Of a stretch of 60,000 nt of DNA, positions 34,301 through 45,963 are shown in pieces. A program made the position numbers and the translations under genes. The notes beneath the pieces are model-generated. The model had not been told where the DNA came from, made no database searches, and was given only the letters and a program-made list of their open reading frames with translations. The stretch's first letter is position 1, and each line of letters opens with the position of its first letter. This DNA comes from Cryptomeria japonica (Eukaryota; Streptophyta; Pinopsida; Cupressales; Cupressaceae): positions 64,044,614 to 64,104,613 of the forward strand of contig NC_081408.1 in NCBI RefSeq assembly GCF_030272615.1, written 5' to 3'.

Positions 34301-37300
34301 GAAGAGAGAAATGATTTAAAGGATTTTTTGAGCCTACATAGGTATAGAATGATGGTGATTAAGTGATTGGACTTCGAGGCATATTAATCAAGGTTTTTAA
34401 AATATGTTGAGGCATTAATGACAAAACCATTAGTGAGGAGAGTAGATAAGATAGGTGATTAAAAAAAAGAGAATTATATTAAGTAGAGAGATAGCTAACA
34501 TGAAATCAGAATTACCTTAGGGTAGGTGACAATGGACCCAAATTAATATTACAAGGACAAATTTTCCTGAGAATAAGCACCCACAAATTGGCTTTAGGGG
34601 AATAGCATACCAATTAATGATGGGAAATCGAGAAAGTAGATAGAATTTTATAGGCAAGCAAATAACGATAAGGCAAAATGGATTTAAAAATGAATTAAGG
34701 AAGGAAAGAGAAAGGAATGTGGATGAAGTTTCCAGAAAGTGACACAAAACTTAAATTGGAATTCTTCCATAGTATACAAAAGTAGATATGATGAAGACCC
34801 CAATCCGCTTGACAACTAGAAAAAGGCAGATGGAGTTTTAGGTATAATCACAGACAAAACGCTGAGTTCTATTCTAAAATAGGAGCATCCATGGGTAGTT
34901 CATGCAATAAAATCGGTTCTGGGTGAATATTTCTTAATGGTTAATCACAGATATCATGTCAATTCCAATATCTCTTCAATATTTCTAGCTATGGCATTGG
35001 ATAGAGGATTAAGAAAGGAGCTAAGTAAGAATCTTACTAAGGCAGTATTTAAAATCCAATTCTTAGGGGGTTTGGAGGAAACTTTGAGAAATTGTGAAGG
35101 AAATTGGATTCCCTGCCCAAGGATTATGACAAAAATGGAGAGGAAGTTGAAAAATTGCTAATTATCCTATTGGATGATGAGATGGAGTAAGGAATCTAAA
35201 CTTCCTTCTAAAATGGATGAATGTGGTGGTCAATCTGGACCCCAACTAGATAGCAAATTACATGAAGCGAGAATGTATGGAGATGCAGAGCAAAGGGAGC
35301 GGCTTGAAAGAAGAAGATTTTGATGAAAATGAAGAAATGTAGACTGATAAGGAAAGTTAGAGACTTAGAAAAATGCTTTTTATTTTGATATTAACATGAA
35401 GAAATGTTTGGAAAGCATTGCTAGTAGATTAGTATAAATAGTAGTAATAGCCAGGGAGTGGAATATATAGAAAGAAGTTTATTAGAAGAAGAGTAAAGTA
35501 GTATACTAGATGGTAGTATTAAGAGAATGGATATATAATGGGCCTGTAGGCAATTTTGTAAATCTAAAGTTTGAAACTCAGAAACTCCATGGGCCTATGG
35601 GCTTTTTTTGGTTAAGTATAAAGGTGATGCTGCAAACATTGCAATTATATGCAACAAGGATTTAACAATGATGCATTTTATGTTTTAGATCAATGAAGGG
35701 GACTGGCCCTAACCAATAGTTTAATTATCAAAAAATAAATAATTGATTGTTAACTCACTTATACATTGTCAAAATAGTCAACTATGTAATCATTGTTGAG
35801 TAAGAGATTTATCCTTTTGTTTAATATTATATTGTAATAAATTTATTAAAATCACATGCTTATAAACATTTAGAATGACATTATTAAGCTATTGAATATT
35901 GATCTTGGTTATATGAACAATAATTGTAATACCTCTATAGAAATCATGATAAGAGATTAGTTAGGAGGGTTCCTAAGTAAGGTCATAATCATCATAAAAT
36001 AGTTAATAAGACAATATCAATTTAAATATCTATTGGAGAGATGATTACAATATTAGACAAATAGCACACTAATATTGTAATTTAAGGTTAATGGTTATGT
36101 TTATTCCAGATTCCCTATTACTAATGTATAAATATAGAATGATAAAATGATTATGCAACATTGTAGAACTTTGAGATTTCAGACATGTGAATATTTATAA
36201 ACTATCAAGTAGAAATTATAAAATGTACACCAAATCATGATCATAACATTGATATAAACTTGATGACCTTCTCTTTATCATACATCCTTGGGGATGGGTT
36301 GTCATGGAAGGATGCATTGTTGTAAATGATACCTTCTAATGTATTATTGATATGCTTTATTAGAGTAGTAAAGGACCATATTCATATAATATCATGCCTA
36401 AGAGGTGTTGTTCATTATTGTGTGCTAGCCAAATAAAACCTAACACAACTTTGCATTGTAATATAACTTTTGGCATTGTAATATAACTTTTGGATATGTT
36501 AATTAAGATTATTATAATGACACTTCATGTTTATGTATTCACTATATGGTATAATGTCATGGACCAATGATTATGCATAGTTGCCCAAACTAAGAGAATT
36601 CTTGTTGAGTAATCAACCTAACATTGGTGTCATGGAGATGAACCTATAGGATATTTCGAGGAAAGTTTATTAATGAAGAACTTATTATAATCAAGGGATA
36701 ATAATTTGAACAACATTATGTTTAAATTTAAAGAGAAATTTGATAGCAAAGAGTTCTAAATGAAATCTTTAGGTAAAAGATAACCTTATAGTATGAACCG
36801 AGCATAAGATCTGATAAAAGGAGCTTCGGCTCTTGGTTGCAAAATATTGTTAGGGTGACTTTGTTTAGCATCACTCTAACCATAATTTACTCAACATATC
36901 TCTAATGCTAGAACTTTATACTTTGATCATTTTGTGATACCATGGTAAAGGCTTTATATGATTGAAAAGGTTTATCAGCCTCTTAATGACAAGAACGCAG
37001 ATATAAGAATTATCATGTGAAGTAAAGGAAGGGTACTATAAATAAATTAGATTTATTTTATATTAACTATGCTATGATGCCTAATTTATGTGTAGATATT
37101 TGATTTGGACAAGCTGTCCTTATAAGTGCTCATTGTCTAGGGTGTGCAATTGAAGTTGGGTGATGGTTCAATACTTAGTTAGTTATAAGATCTTTGACAA
37201 TAGTCAATATTGAATTTAATGAAGTTTAGAGATCTTGATCCTAGTAATGCATGTTCTAGGTCATTGAGCTCATTCATTATGGTAGGTCATATATGTTCTT

Positions 37301-39212
37301 ATCACTTTCTTCACATGACCTTCATTCATTAAGACCGGCTTTGGTTTCTCAAGGGTAACTATATGTCAAGGTTAGGAAGCCTTGAGGTATATATCTCTCA
37401 CTCATGTATGAGACAAAATGGTTGACTGGTATCTATATAGAATATCTTAACTTGGAAATAGGATTGACTTTCCCTACACATATATATGTATGTATGTATG
37501 TATACACATACATAAATACATACATACATATGCATAACATATACATATGTGTGTTATGCATATATGTGTGTGTGTGTGTGTTATTTGGGCATTAAAAGAA
37601 CCTTCAAACACATGGCACCTAATGCAGAACTCCTTACTCTTGCATTGGGTTTGTGAAACCCGATGGGAACTATAAAGATAATGTTGGATTTTCATAGATA
37701 CATGGGATAAAGTATGGCCAATCAATTAGCAATGTTTTCATATGAAAGGCCAACAAACACAACCATTTCAAATTTTAGGATGTATGCCCCATTGAAATAA
37801 TTTATTGATACAATGTATTATTATTATTCTTTTGCATTTTGTCCTGCATTATTAAATTTATATATTTAAAATTGTATATTTTAAAAAAAAAAATTGATCT
37901 AACTCATAAAATAAAAAATTTGAAATTTTTAATTTTATGAATTAGTTGACTAAATTAATTGAGAGCTTGAATTAAATGAATGCAATAATATCCTACTTGA
38001 CAGCAACTATTAACTCAAAATACCATAAAATATAATCTATTTGAATTATTTTAATGTATTTATTAAAGGAAAACATCTTCCCGTGGACCATAAAACAAAA
38101 ACATGTAATATGGTGAAATAAAATGTTATGACAGTGGTTAAAAAATAAGCTCTGACCTTTAGACAAAAACAAGAACTTGATACAGAGCATAGTGGCTGGA
38201 CCCCTACGGATGTCAGCCCTGCCCCTGGTTTAGCCTCTGGATCTGCTAAAATGGGCACAACCAGCACCAATAATAACACCACTATTTGATCAATCTTCGG
38301 GGATACCAAACCTGGATCTGCTACAAAGATATGTAGCTCTCAATCAGATTCAACACCTATGAACCCTCTAAATTTGGAGAAATCTTCTGGAGATTATTAT
38401 AAAATTCATTTTCTCTACTTACCATAGTACCTATTGACGCACTTCTTTTCAAATCAAATAATAATTTTGTAAAAAGATTTAGCCATCCTAATACTACCCT
38501 TATACTATTTAAATATTCTTGATTATATATTTTATACCAAATTAAAGTCCACTCACACCGCATCTACCGCACATTACGGATGTAGTACCCGGCCATCCAA
38601 TCGCAACGTCTATGCAGCCCTTACGTTGCACGATGGGCGCTATCTCATTTAAATTTTTTTTTACAACAAACCATTATAAAAAAAAAATTAACTCATCCAT
38701 TAATAAGAGAAATATTTTTAATAATAGATGAAATTATGATATATATATATTATAATTAAAATTTATATAAATTTTATTTGTTGCTTGACCTTGACTCTAC
38801 AAGTCATGACAAAGAGTGGGTTCCACATTTCTTATTCTATTGTTAGGGTGGTTACTAATTTGGTTGTAGATATTCTGCCTCAAAAAATGCTCCAATTGTA
38901 TTTCCATACACCGAAAATAATCTGTGTGTTATACAACAAGGGGTTCAGCAGCCACAACGCTTCTACCGAGTCCCACAACTATTTTGTGCCTATTCTGCAA
39001 TTTTTTTGTCTACATAACATAAAAGTTATGCACTGTACGACATCGCAGTTTTGGAGCTAGATTAGCTGCGTCCGCAAATTTTTTGTCATGTTCGACATAA
39101 ATAATGGAGTTTTTAAAGAATTTTTCCTTCCTAGTTTTGAAGGGACGACTTTTGTCATTGACGATGGTTTAGAGAAAAACTAATTCTAAGTACAGAGATT
39201 ATGTTTCTAAAA
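34301..39212. other. AT-rich noncoding stretch
   Basis: No gene is supported. It holds a microsatellite cluster at 37474-37582, a short direct repeat GCATTGTAATATAACTTTTG twice (about 36453-36491), and A/T runs near 37860-37950 and 38655-38770. A possible LINE 3' end on the plus strand lies near 35590-35745 (TGGGCTTTTTTTGG, then an A-rich end). A slightly GC-richer patch at 38160-38350 and 38560-38645 reads like old coding sequence but has no recognisable domain. Confidence 0.5.
37474..37582. repeat. TATG/TACA/TG microsatellite with inverted halves
   Basis: A run of GTAT units is followed by TACA units and then a TG run. Because GTAT and ATAC units are complementary, the first halves can pair into a hairpin. 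Confidence 0.75.
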
Positions 39213-39217
39213 TTCAT
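39213..39217 (+). repeat. Target-site duplication of chromovirus B, left
   Basis: TTCAT, repeated at 56516-56520 after the 3' LTR. Confidence 0.8.
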
Positions 39218-39975
39218 TGATGTAGGAGCATCCTTGGTTCTTACTAATCTTGCATCAACGAAAAAATATTTTCTTTCAGTTCTATGTTTCAATTTCTGTC
39301 TATCACTCTGGACCCCTCCAAGTTGCTCATTTTCTGTGCAGAGGTCGATTTAGCTTGTAGACATGTTCTTGTATGTTGACCTTGGATTTCAGCTCGTTTG
39401 GATCTTTTTCTGACATGATTTCGCTTCTGGATTGTTTGACAGTTCTCAGTTTCTGGACTAGTTTGAACCTTGTGGCTAGATGGTGTTTCCTTATCCTACA
39501 GAGCATTTCCTTGACTTCATACGATGTTCCCATACGCTTGGCCGACATTCCTTTTGGTTAGTAATTCATTTAGGTTCTTTTTCAAAGGATTTTCTTCATG
39601 CTTGGAGCCGACCTATTTGCACGTTACATTTTCTCTCCTTGGGGATTATAATCCTTTTTTGGCCGACCTGTATGTGTTTCGGATAACATATATTGATATA
39701 TTAGGTCATAGATGGGTAGGGAGTGATAGTAGATGATGATCAGATAGATATAGATCGAATTTGAACATTCCTTTGGTTTCAAATTGAATGTATATTTTGT
39801 AATCAGGCCTATTAGCCTGTTATAGCCCAGATGTTGATGGCCAGTTGTTTTTAAATTCATGATATAAATAAAGTCTGATCTACCATTCTCTCTATTGTGT
39901 TGTTTTTTTTTGTGTTAATCTAGCTGCATGGTCTAGACCATTTTCTTTGAGGACTCTCCAACCGTGGCTATGTTA
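39218..39975 (+). repeat. 5' LTR of chromovirus B
   Basis: 758 bp, TGATGTAGGAGCATCC...GGCTATGTTA. It aligns with the 3' LTR from TTGGTTCTTA through CTTTGAGGACTCTCCAA. A TATA box, GATATAAATAAAG, is at 39861-39873. Confidence 0.88.
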
Positions 39976-39977
39976 GA

Positions 39978-39989
39978 TGGTATCAAAGC
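39978..39989 (+). promoter_or_regulatory. Primer binding site of chromovirus B
   Basis: TGGTATCAAAGC, two bases after the LTR end; an initiator methionine tRNA-type site. Confidence 0.82.
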
Positions 39990-40083
39990 AAGGTTCTTCG
40001 TCCAGAAAGATTGTGTCCTATTGAAACTTTTTATAGGGTGGCAGATTGTGGATCCGATCTACAGCTGCAAAGGACTTGTCTAG

Positions 40084-40763
40084 ATGACGCGAAGAGGAAA
40101 TGTTAGAGGTGGAGCATGGAGAGATGTAGATCTAGTGGTGATGGATATGTTGAGGCAGATTGCGACACAATTGGATTCTATTAAAATGGCCCAGAGAAGA
40201 GGTCTACTTATTGATGATGTGAGTGATGATGAACAAGAATAAAATGGTGAACTGGAAGATGGAGGTCAACCAAAACTCGAGCAAGTAGATGAAAGGTTAC
40301 TGAGAGCCCTAACTTGTGTGAGTAACAAACCACATTTTAATCCACCACAATATAGTGGTAAATTGGATTTAGATGGATTGATAGATTGGATCAGAGAGAT
40401 CAAGAAGTATTTCAATTTTGAAAACACAAATGAAGACAAGAAGGTGAAGTATGATTGCACAAAGTTGAAAGGACATGCATCACTGTGGTGGGAGCGTTTG
40501 CAAATGGATAGATAGAGAAGAGGCAATGAGAAAATTAAATCTTGGGATAGGATGGTGAGTAAGTTGAAAGAGAAGTTCTTGCCTACAAATTATCACTTGT
40601 GAATTTATTTTGGAAGTTGCAAAACTTGAAGTAGAAGGAGTCTAGTGTGAGACAGTATATTGAAGAGTTTTACAATTTGAACATTAGATCCGAACATACC
40701 GAGGATGAGGTTAATAGATTGTGAGATATATCAATGGATTGCAGAAATCTATACAAGAGGAGA
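40084..40763 (+). pseudogene. Chromovirus B gag, first part
   Basis: Starts MTRRGNVRGGAWRDVDLVVM. The core reads HFNPPQYSGKLDLDGLIDWI, REIKKYFNFENTNEDKKVKY and LKGHASLWWERLQMDR, then WDRMVSKLKEKFLPTNYHL. Stops at 40240-40242 and 40513-40515, and a frameshift near 40600, break it. The frame ends where element D inserted, after the IQEE codons, and resumes at 43177 with ILIKLKSVEEVYQYALKVEE. Confidence 0.88.
40759..40763 (+). repeat. Target-site duplication of element D, left
   Basis: GGAGA, repeated at 43172-43176. Confidence 0.75.
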
Positions 40764-41953
40764 TGATGCAGAGCATCATGATAATCCAACCAAGAACCTC
40801 AAATCATTCGTGAAGTTCAATCATCAACACAAATCTTCAAACATGTTAGAGGCATTGTCATATAATTCCCAACAAAATCATCAATCAAATAATCATTATC
40901 AAATCTTCTCCATAGATATCAATCCATCATGATTGTAGATACATATATTATGTATTAAATATGAAACATTTAAACCCTTCATCTATTCATTTCTTGCAAA
41001 TGAAAATCAAGAATTTCTCAAACTATGAAATTGACTCTATTCTGGTCATGAAATTACAGTCATGAATAGTCTTTAATTACTCTTAAAATATTACTTACCA
41101 GGATAGTGGTTCCAGTCCGATTATATAAATACTAGTTCTAAAACATTCCTCCAAGTTATAGAAAGATCCATTGGTTAACACCAAATTTATGATGATTTGT
41201 CCAAAACTGGTTGCCGTGAATCAGGGTTTTAGATAGTTCCAAACAGTTTTCACCAAAACTCTCATAACTTTCTCAAAAATGCATGAAATCAACTCAAATC
41301 AAAAGAAATGGAAAGATTATTCAATATAATACACTATCATGATATAAATACACTTGTTTCCAGGCTGTACATGGCCACACAAGGCCTACAAACAAGAGGA
41401 AAACTTTCAAGACCACAAAACAAGAGATTGAAACAACGAAAATATGATACCAAAATGTTTCCAATGCTTTCCAATTCCTTCTCCAACTTTTACACACACT
41501 TATGAATGATCATTACAGAGGTTTTATAGCTTTTTCATCTTCGCATGGAAGTTACAACTACCCAACTTCCTCTTATGACCACACAACTTCCCATTTTGGT
41601 CTTTTTACAACTTTTGAAAAGTTGCATTTTACAACTTTTACAACTTTTGACTCAAATGACTTTAAACCTTCAAAAGAACCTTCAAAACATATTAGGATGG
41701 AATAATAATCTATTTCTGTCACAATATTACCCCTTAAAGGTTATTTTATACAAATTTTACCAAATGATTAATTCAAGACCTTATTAGGACAACTTGGACA
41801 ACTCATCACAATGGGCTCTTTTAGCCTTACATATTGATTCATATTGAATCAAAATGACATTACAAATGAAAATGTAATTGAATATACTTTCGAATTGATT
41901 TTTATCCTCTTATAGACTCATTTTGTGCCTTTGTGTTAGGTGCTCCTGCACCA
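40764..41953 (-). repeat. 3' LTR of element D
   Basis: 1190 bp. It aligns with 42248-43171 but has about 265 extra bases (about 40876-41143) that the other LTR lacks. A TATA box on the minus strand is near 41517-41532 (AGCTATAAAACCTCTG). Confidence 0.85.
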
Positions 41954-42247
41954 TACTCCTGACCTTGAAAAGTTTCCAAGTCCCTTGGAAACATGGATGA
42001 AAATAGCCTGCATACTGGATGCTCCTCAAGATGCTGCTCCAAAAATAAGTCCACCCTCAAGGCTGCACCAAAATCACCAACTACTTTACCTCACCCAGGA
42101 TTCCCTTCCTTGCCTCTCTCCCCAGGTCTTTTGGCAACCCACTGGACCTCTTTCTTAGGCCCCTTGGACCATCTCCTATGGCCCCATGATAGACCTTCAT
42201 GTCTACCTACTTGCAGCTAGTGGATATACAAAACTGGTCACCGTGAA

Positions 42248-43171
42248 TCATTCAGAGTATCATGATAATCTAAGCAAGAACCTCAAATCATTCATGAAGT
42301 TCAATCATCAACACAAATCTTCAAACATGTTAGAGGAATTGTCATATAATTCCCAACAAAATCTTCCTCCAAGTTATGGAAAGATCCAACGGTTAAAACC
42401 AAAGTTATGATGATTTTTCCAAAACTGAACGCCATGAATTAGGGTTTTGGGTAGTTCCAAATGGTTTTCACCAAAACTCTCATAACTTTCTAAAAAATGC
42501 ATGAAATCAACTCAAACCAAAAGAAATGGAAAGATTATACATTATAATACACTATCATGATATAAATACAGTTGTTTCCAGGCTATACATGGCCACACAA
42601 GGCCTAGAAACAAGAGGAAAACTTTCAAGACCACAAAACAAGAGATTGAAACAATGAAAATATGATACCAAAATGTTTCCAATGCTTTCCAATTCCTTCT
42701 CCAACTTTTACACACACTTATGAACGATCATTACAGAGGTTTTATAGCCTTTTCATCTTCAGATGGAAGTTACAACTACCCAACTTTCTCTTATGACCAC
42801 ACAACTTCCCATTTTGGTCTTTTTACAACTTTTGAAAAGTTGCATTTTACAACTTTTACAACTTTTGACTCAAATGACTTTAAACCTTCAAAAGAACCTT
42901 CAAAACATATTAGGATGGAATAATAATGTATTTCTATCACAATTTTACCCCTTAAAGGTTATTTTATACAAATTTTACGAAATGACTAATTCAAGACCTT
43001 ATTAGGACAACTTGGACAACTCATCACAATAGGCTCTTTTAGCCTTACATATTGATTCATATTGACTCAAAATGACATTACAAATGAAAATGCAATTGAA
43101 TATACTTATGAATTGATTTTTATCCTCTTATAGACTCCTTTTGTACCTTTCTGTTAGGTGCTCCTGCTCCA
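42248..43171 (-). repeat. 5' LTR of element D
   Basis: 924 bp, with the minus-strand TATA box GGCTATAAAACCTCTG at about 42733-42748, roughly 430 bases from the LTR start. Confidence 0.85.
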
Positions 43172-43474
43172 GGAGATCATTTTAATCAAGTTGAAAAGTG
43201 TGGAAGAGGTTTATCAATATGCCTTGAAGGTTGAGGAAAAGTTGAACAAAGGACATGAGCAGAGACAAAGAGGAAGAGGAGGAAGATTTCAAAGAGGCAT
43301 AACATTTACTAGAGATAGAAGATCTTTTGTAGAGAAGAACAAAGGTAAGGAGGAAAATATTATAATTCACATTGGAGAGATGATAGGAACTATTACTAAA
43401 ATGGTGGATAGAGTGGCTACCAAAATGAGGGTTATAAAAGAGATGAAGAGAGGAAGTTTGGAGGAACTTGTTTT
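43172..43474 (+). pseudogene. Chromovirus B gag, middle part
   Basis: After the right GGAGA duplication gag continues: ILIKLKSVEEVYQYALKVEE, then an arginine/glycine-rich RQRGRGGRFQRG, and EEN...KMVDRVATKMRVIKEM. It ends at GGTCF-type text where element C inserted; the zinc-knuckle remainder (FKYGEGH) resumes after 50418. Confidence 0.82.
43470..43474 (+). repeat. Target-site duplication of element C, left
   Basis: GTTTT, repeated at 50414-50418. Confidence 0.8.
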
Positions 43475-44434
43475 TGTTGGAAATTGACACTCAATTAGTT
43501 GGTTTCACTATGTTGTCATTGATGGAAACATGGCAATTTATTCCGGCTTCATATTTTGGGTTAGTTGTGTACCAGCAGGCACTTCACAGACACTTCACTG
43601 GTACCCGGCACCAGCAGGAAGGAACTCTTGGGTTATCGGTAATGCAAACCAACATGGTTTAGAATAAAGTTATCAATATTGGAGGCCGACATATTTTGGA
43701 TCCGGCATCATCAATTGTTTTGATATGCATGTATTCATGTTATCTAGCCGACATTTATATTCATATTATAAATATCTTTGTAAGCCGACATAAGGAATGA
43801 TGAATTGTGAAGGGTATATAGGTCAGTTGGTGAGATCATTTTGATATATGATGAATATGATATGATATGGATTGATAGGAGAATAGGATGATGTTATGTA
43901 ATGCAAAACATATTAGAGAGATCTTGTATGTGAGGATATTTATGTAGGGGGTAATTCGGTAAAGGGTTTAGGGTTTCAAACCGGAACAGGCAGAGCTTAA
44001 CCGGAACTGTATTCAGGCATATAAGATGCTATCTTTGTAGTTCAATCATTTCTCCGGATTGTATTCTAGATTTGTATGTAGTCAGTCAGGCTCCTTTTTG
44101 TGATTGAGCAGTTTTCTCTAGGCTGTAAGCCTTCTTGGAAGTGCAGGCCCCTATATTTTGTAATATCTCTTCATATGGCTAGTGAATTGATATTGTGGGT
44201 CACAAATCATGCTGTGGTTATTCCTCTTTAAGGTTTTCCATGTATAAATTTATGTGTTATGATATCCATTTATGTGATTGGCTTATTGGTTTCTTTACTT
44301 CTTTCAATTCCATATGTACCGGTATACTGGTTGGTGTATGCATGTTGTAATAAGGTTAAAATTGATCATTCCAGTAGAACACTGATTCACCACCCCCCCC
44401 CCCCCCCCCCTCTCAGTCTTCTTGGATTCCAAAA
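43475..44434 (+). repeat. 5' LTR of element C
   Basis: 960 bp. A TATA-like GCATATAAGATG is near 44018-44029, and the LTR carries a run of 18 C (44393-44410) shortly before its end. In the 3' LTR this tract is a much shorter CCCCCCCACCC. Confidence 0.88.
44393..44410 (+). repeat. Homopolymer of 18 C in the 5' LTR of C
   Basis: An uninterrupted C18 run, 24 bases before the LTR end. It could form i-motif or, on the other strand, G-quadruplex structure. Confidence 0.9.
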
Positions 44435-44436
44435 AT

Positions 44437-44448
44437 TGGCATCAAAGC
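44437..44448 (+). promoter_or_regulatory. Primer binding site of element C
   Basis: TGGCATCAAAGC, one change from the second copy type TGGTATCAAAGC seen in chromovirus B. Confidence 0.75.
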
Positions 44449-44502
44449 ATTGTGCCTCAAAGGAAGTTTAACAGCTTGAGGAAGATCCTGAAACCAGAAT
44501 CC

Positions 44503-45501
44503 ATGGATATGGGTTTGGAAAAGCAACTTGAGATGGCACTTGAAGATTATGATGCTGAAAGGATGAAGAAATTCAAGCTAAAAGATTAATTGAATTCTGC
44601 TAAGGAATTCGTTCTTGTCCTATAGGAGAGGTTGTCATTTGTTCAAGCTAGGAGGAAGGAACTGTTACAAAATCAAGATGATGAAGAGAAAGATGCACTT
44701 AAGGAATAGTGCCAGAAGTGGACTCAGGAGAACATGGTCATGAGAAATGAAATGCAAGCTATAACTATGAGAATGACTAAGGAGATTGAGGACTGGAAGA
44801 AAAAGGAAGAAAATCTTGTTGTATCTCCAAAGAACAAATTTGAAGAATGTAGTAAGTTGGTTCATGATAATGATATGTTGAGAACTGATTTAATACAATC
44901 CCAGAGTAATGAACAAGAGCTTGAGAGACAAATGATAATTCTGAGAGATGATTTGACTATTGCAAGTGAGTATAAAGAAAAATTCAAGATTAGTTCAGCA
45001 CATCTAGATGAGTTATTGAAGAAACAAAGGCTGAATGAAGATTCTAGTGGACTTGGATTTGAACAAGGACAGAGTTCCGGTACTGCAAATGAAGATCAAA
45101 ATCATAAGGCATCGGTAAGACAGTTTAATGCTTATAAATTTAATGGTAGATGGTTTGTTTGTATTAAATTTGGTCACATGGCTAGGCAATGTAGAAATAG
45201 AGAAAATCAGAACCCTGATTCTCCTCCCGGTCAATGTTTTAAATGTAATAAGTATGGGCATAAGATAGAAGATTGCAGAATGAATGTTAAGTGTTATGCA
45301 TGTGGAAAATTTGGACATATGGCTAATCAGTGCAGGCCAAGCAATTATACCAGTTTTAGCAAAGCAATTCAAAAGAAGAATGTTACATGTTATGCATGTA
45401 ATGAGGTTGGACATATTGCTAAATTTGGTAGAAGCAGAAATCCACTGGTTGGTAATGGAGGATCAAATGAGAAACGGAAAGAAAAGGTTAATGAAATCTA
45501 G
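44503..45501 (+). pseudogene. Element C gag-like protein with four zinc knuckles
   Basis: Starts MDMGLEKQLEMALEDYDAER and is helical and charged through about residue 180 (coiled coil: LVHDNDMLRTDLIQSQSNEQ). Four knuckle-like motifs then follow within about 90 residues: WFVCIKFGHMARQC (first Cys replaced by Trp), CFKCNKYGHKIEDC, CYACGKFGHMANQC and CYACNEVGHIAKFG (last Cys replaced by Gly). Two are intact CX2CX4HX4C. Stops at LKD*, VL* and KE* lie before 44734; from 44734 the frame is open. This would be the RNA-packaging protein. Confidence 0.88.
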
Positions 45502-45963
45502 GAAGATCATACCAAAGATGGGTCAAGAAGTCAGAAGATCAATCCATAGATGGTAATGCTTTGGTTACTTATCTGGTAGAGGAGGTTGTTCCTGCACCTA
45601 CATGAAGCTCAATTGGTAACTGAGGCAAATGTTCTAGGGGTAGGAAAAATTCAAGAAAATGTTGCATATGCCTTGGGAAGAGGTTTTGGAAAGTGTTCCA
45701 GACATTCGAGATGCTTATCTAGCATGGAGATGTTTAAGCGAGATCTGGTATCTTTCACCGGAAGTCATTGATGTCAATGAAAGATTAGGGTTTTTCTTGG
45801 AGGATAAAATGTTGAATCTAAGTCATTTTTTATCACCTTGCATTCAGAATGATTAAGGGTGATTCAGTGCGATCAGATATCTTCTTGAGCGATTTCACTA
45901 ATGATTGAAAGAGGTCTTTAGGTTTTTTCACTGGTAGCGATTCACAGGTATTTATCTTCAATC
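45502..45963 (+). other. Spacer between gag and ORF2 of element C
   Basis: About 460 bases. Short frames such as EEVLESVPDIRDAYLAWRCL hint at former coding sequence, but no domain is recognised and stops are frequent. Confidence 0.4.

Larger units (their letters stand above)
40764..43171 (-). mobile_element. Element D, small non-autonomous LTR retrotransposon
   Basis: Two direct repeats flank only 294 bp. On the minus strand the 5' LTR is 43171-42248 and the 3' LTR is 41953-40764. The ends are TGGAGCAGGAGCACC/TGGTGCAGGAGCACC and GCTCTGCATCA. The internal part (41954-42247) has no open frame resembling gag or pol. The polypurine side reads AGGTCAGGAGTA before TGGTGCAGG, nearly the same junction as chromovirus A (GGGGGAGTA/TGGTGCAGG). 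This fits the class of short, non-autonomous LTR elements (TRIM/LARD-like) that depend on another element's proteins. No clear primer site was found. Confidence 0.82.

Noticed and set aside
34937-35745. Possible truncated LINE on the plus strand
   Set aside because: The end has a T-rich GGGCTTTTTTTGG word and an A-rich tail, but no ORF1 or ORF2 motif could be read, so it is not listed as an element.
38046-38640. Slightly GC-richer patch with frames on both strands
   Set aside because: No conserved motif, splice structure or continuous frame was seen; not enough to call a gene.
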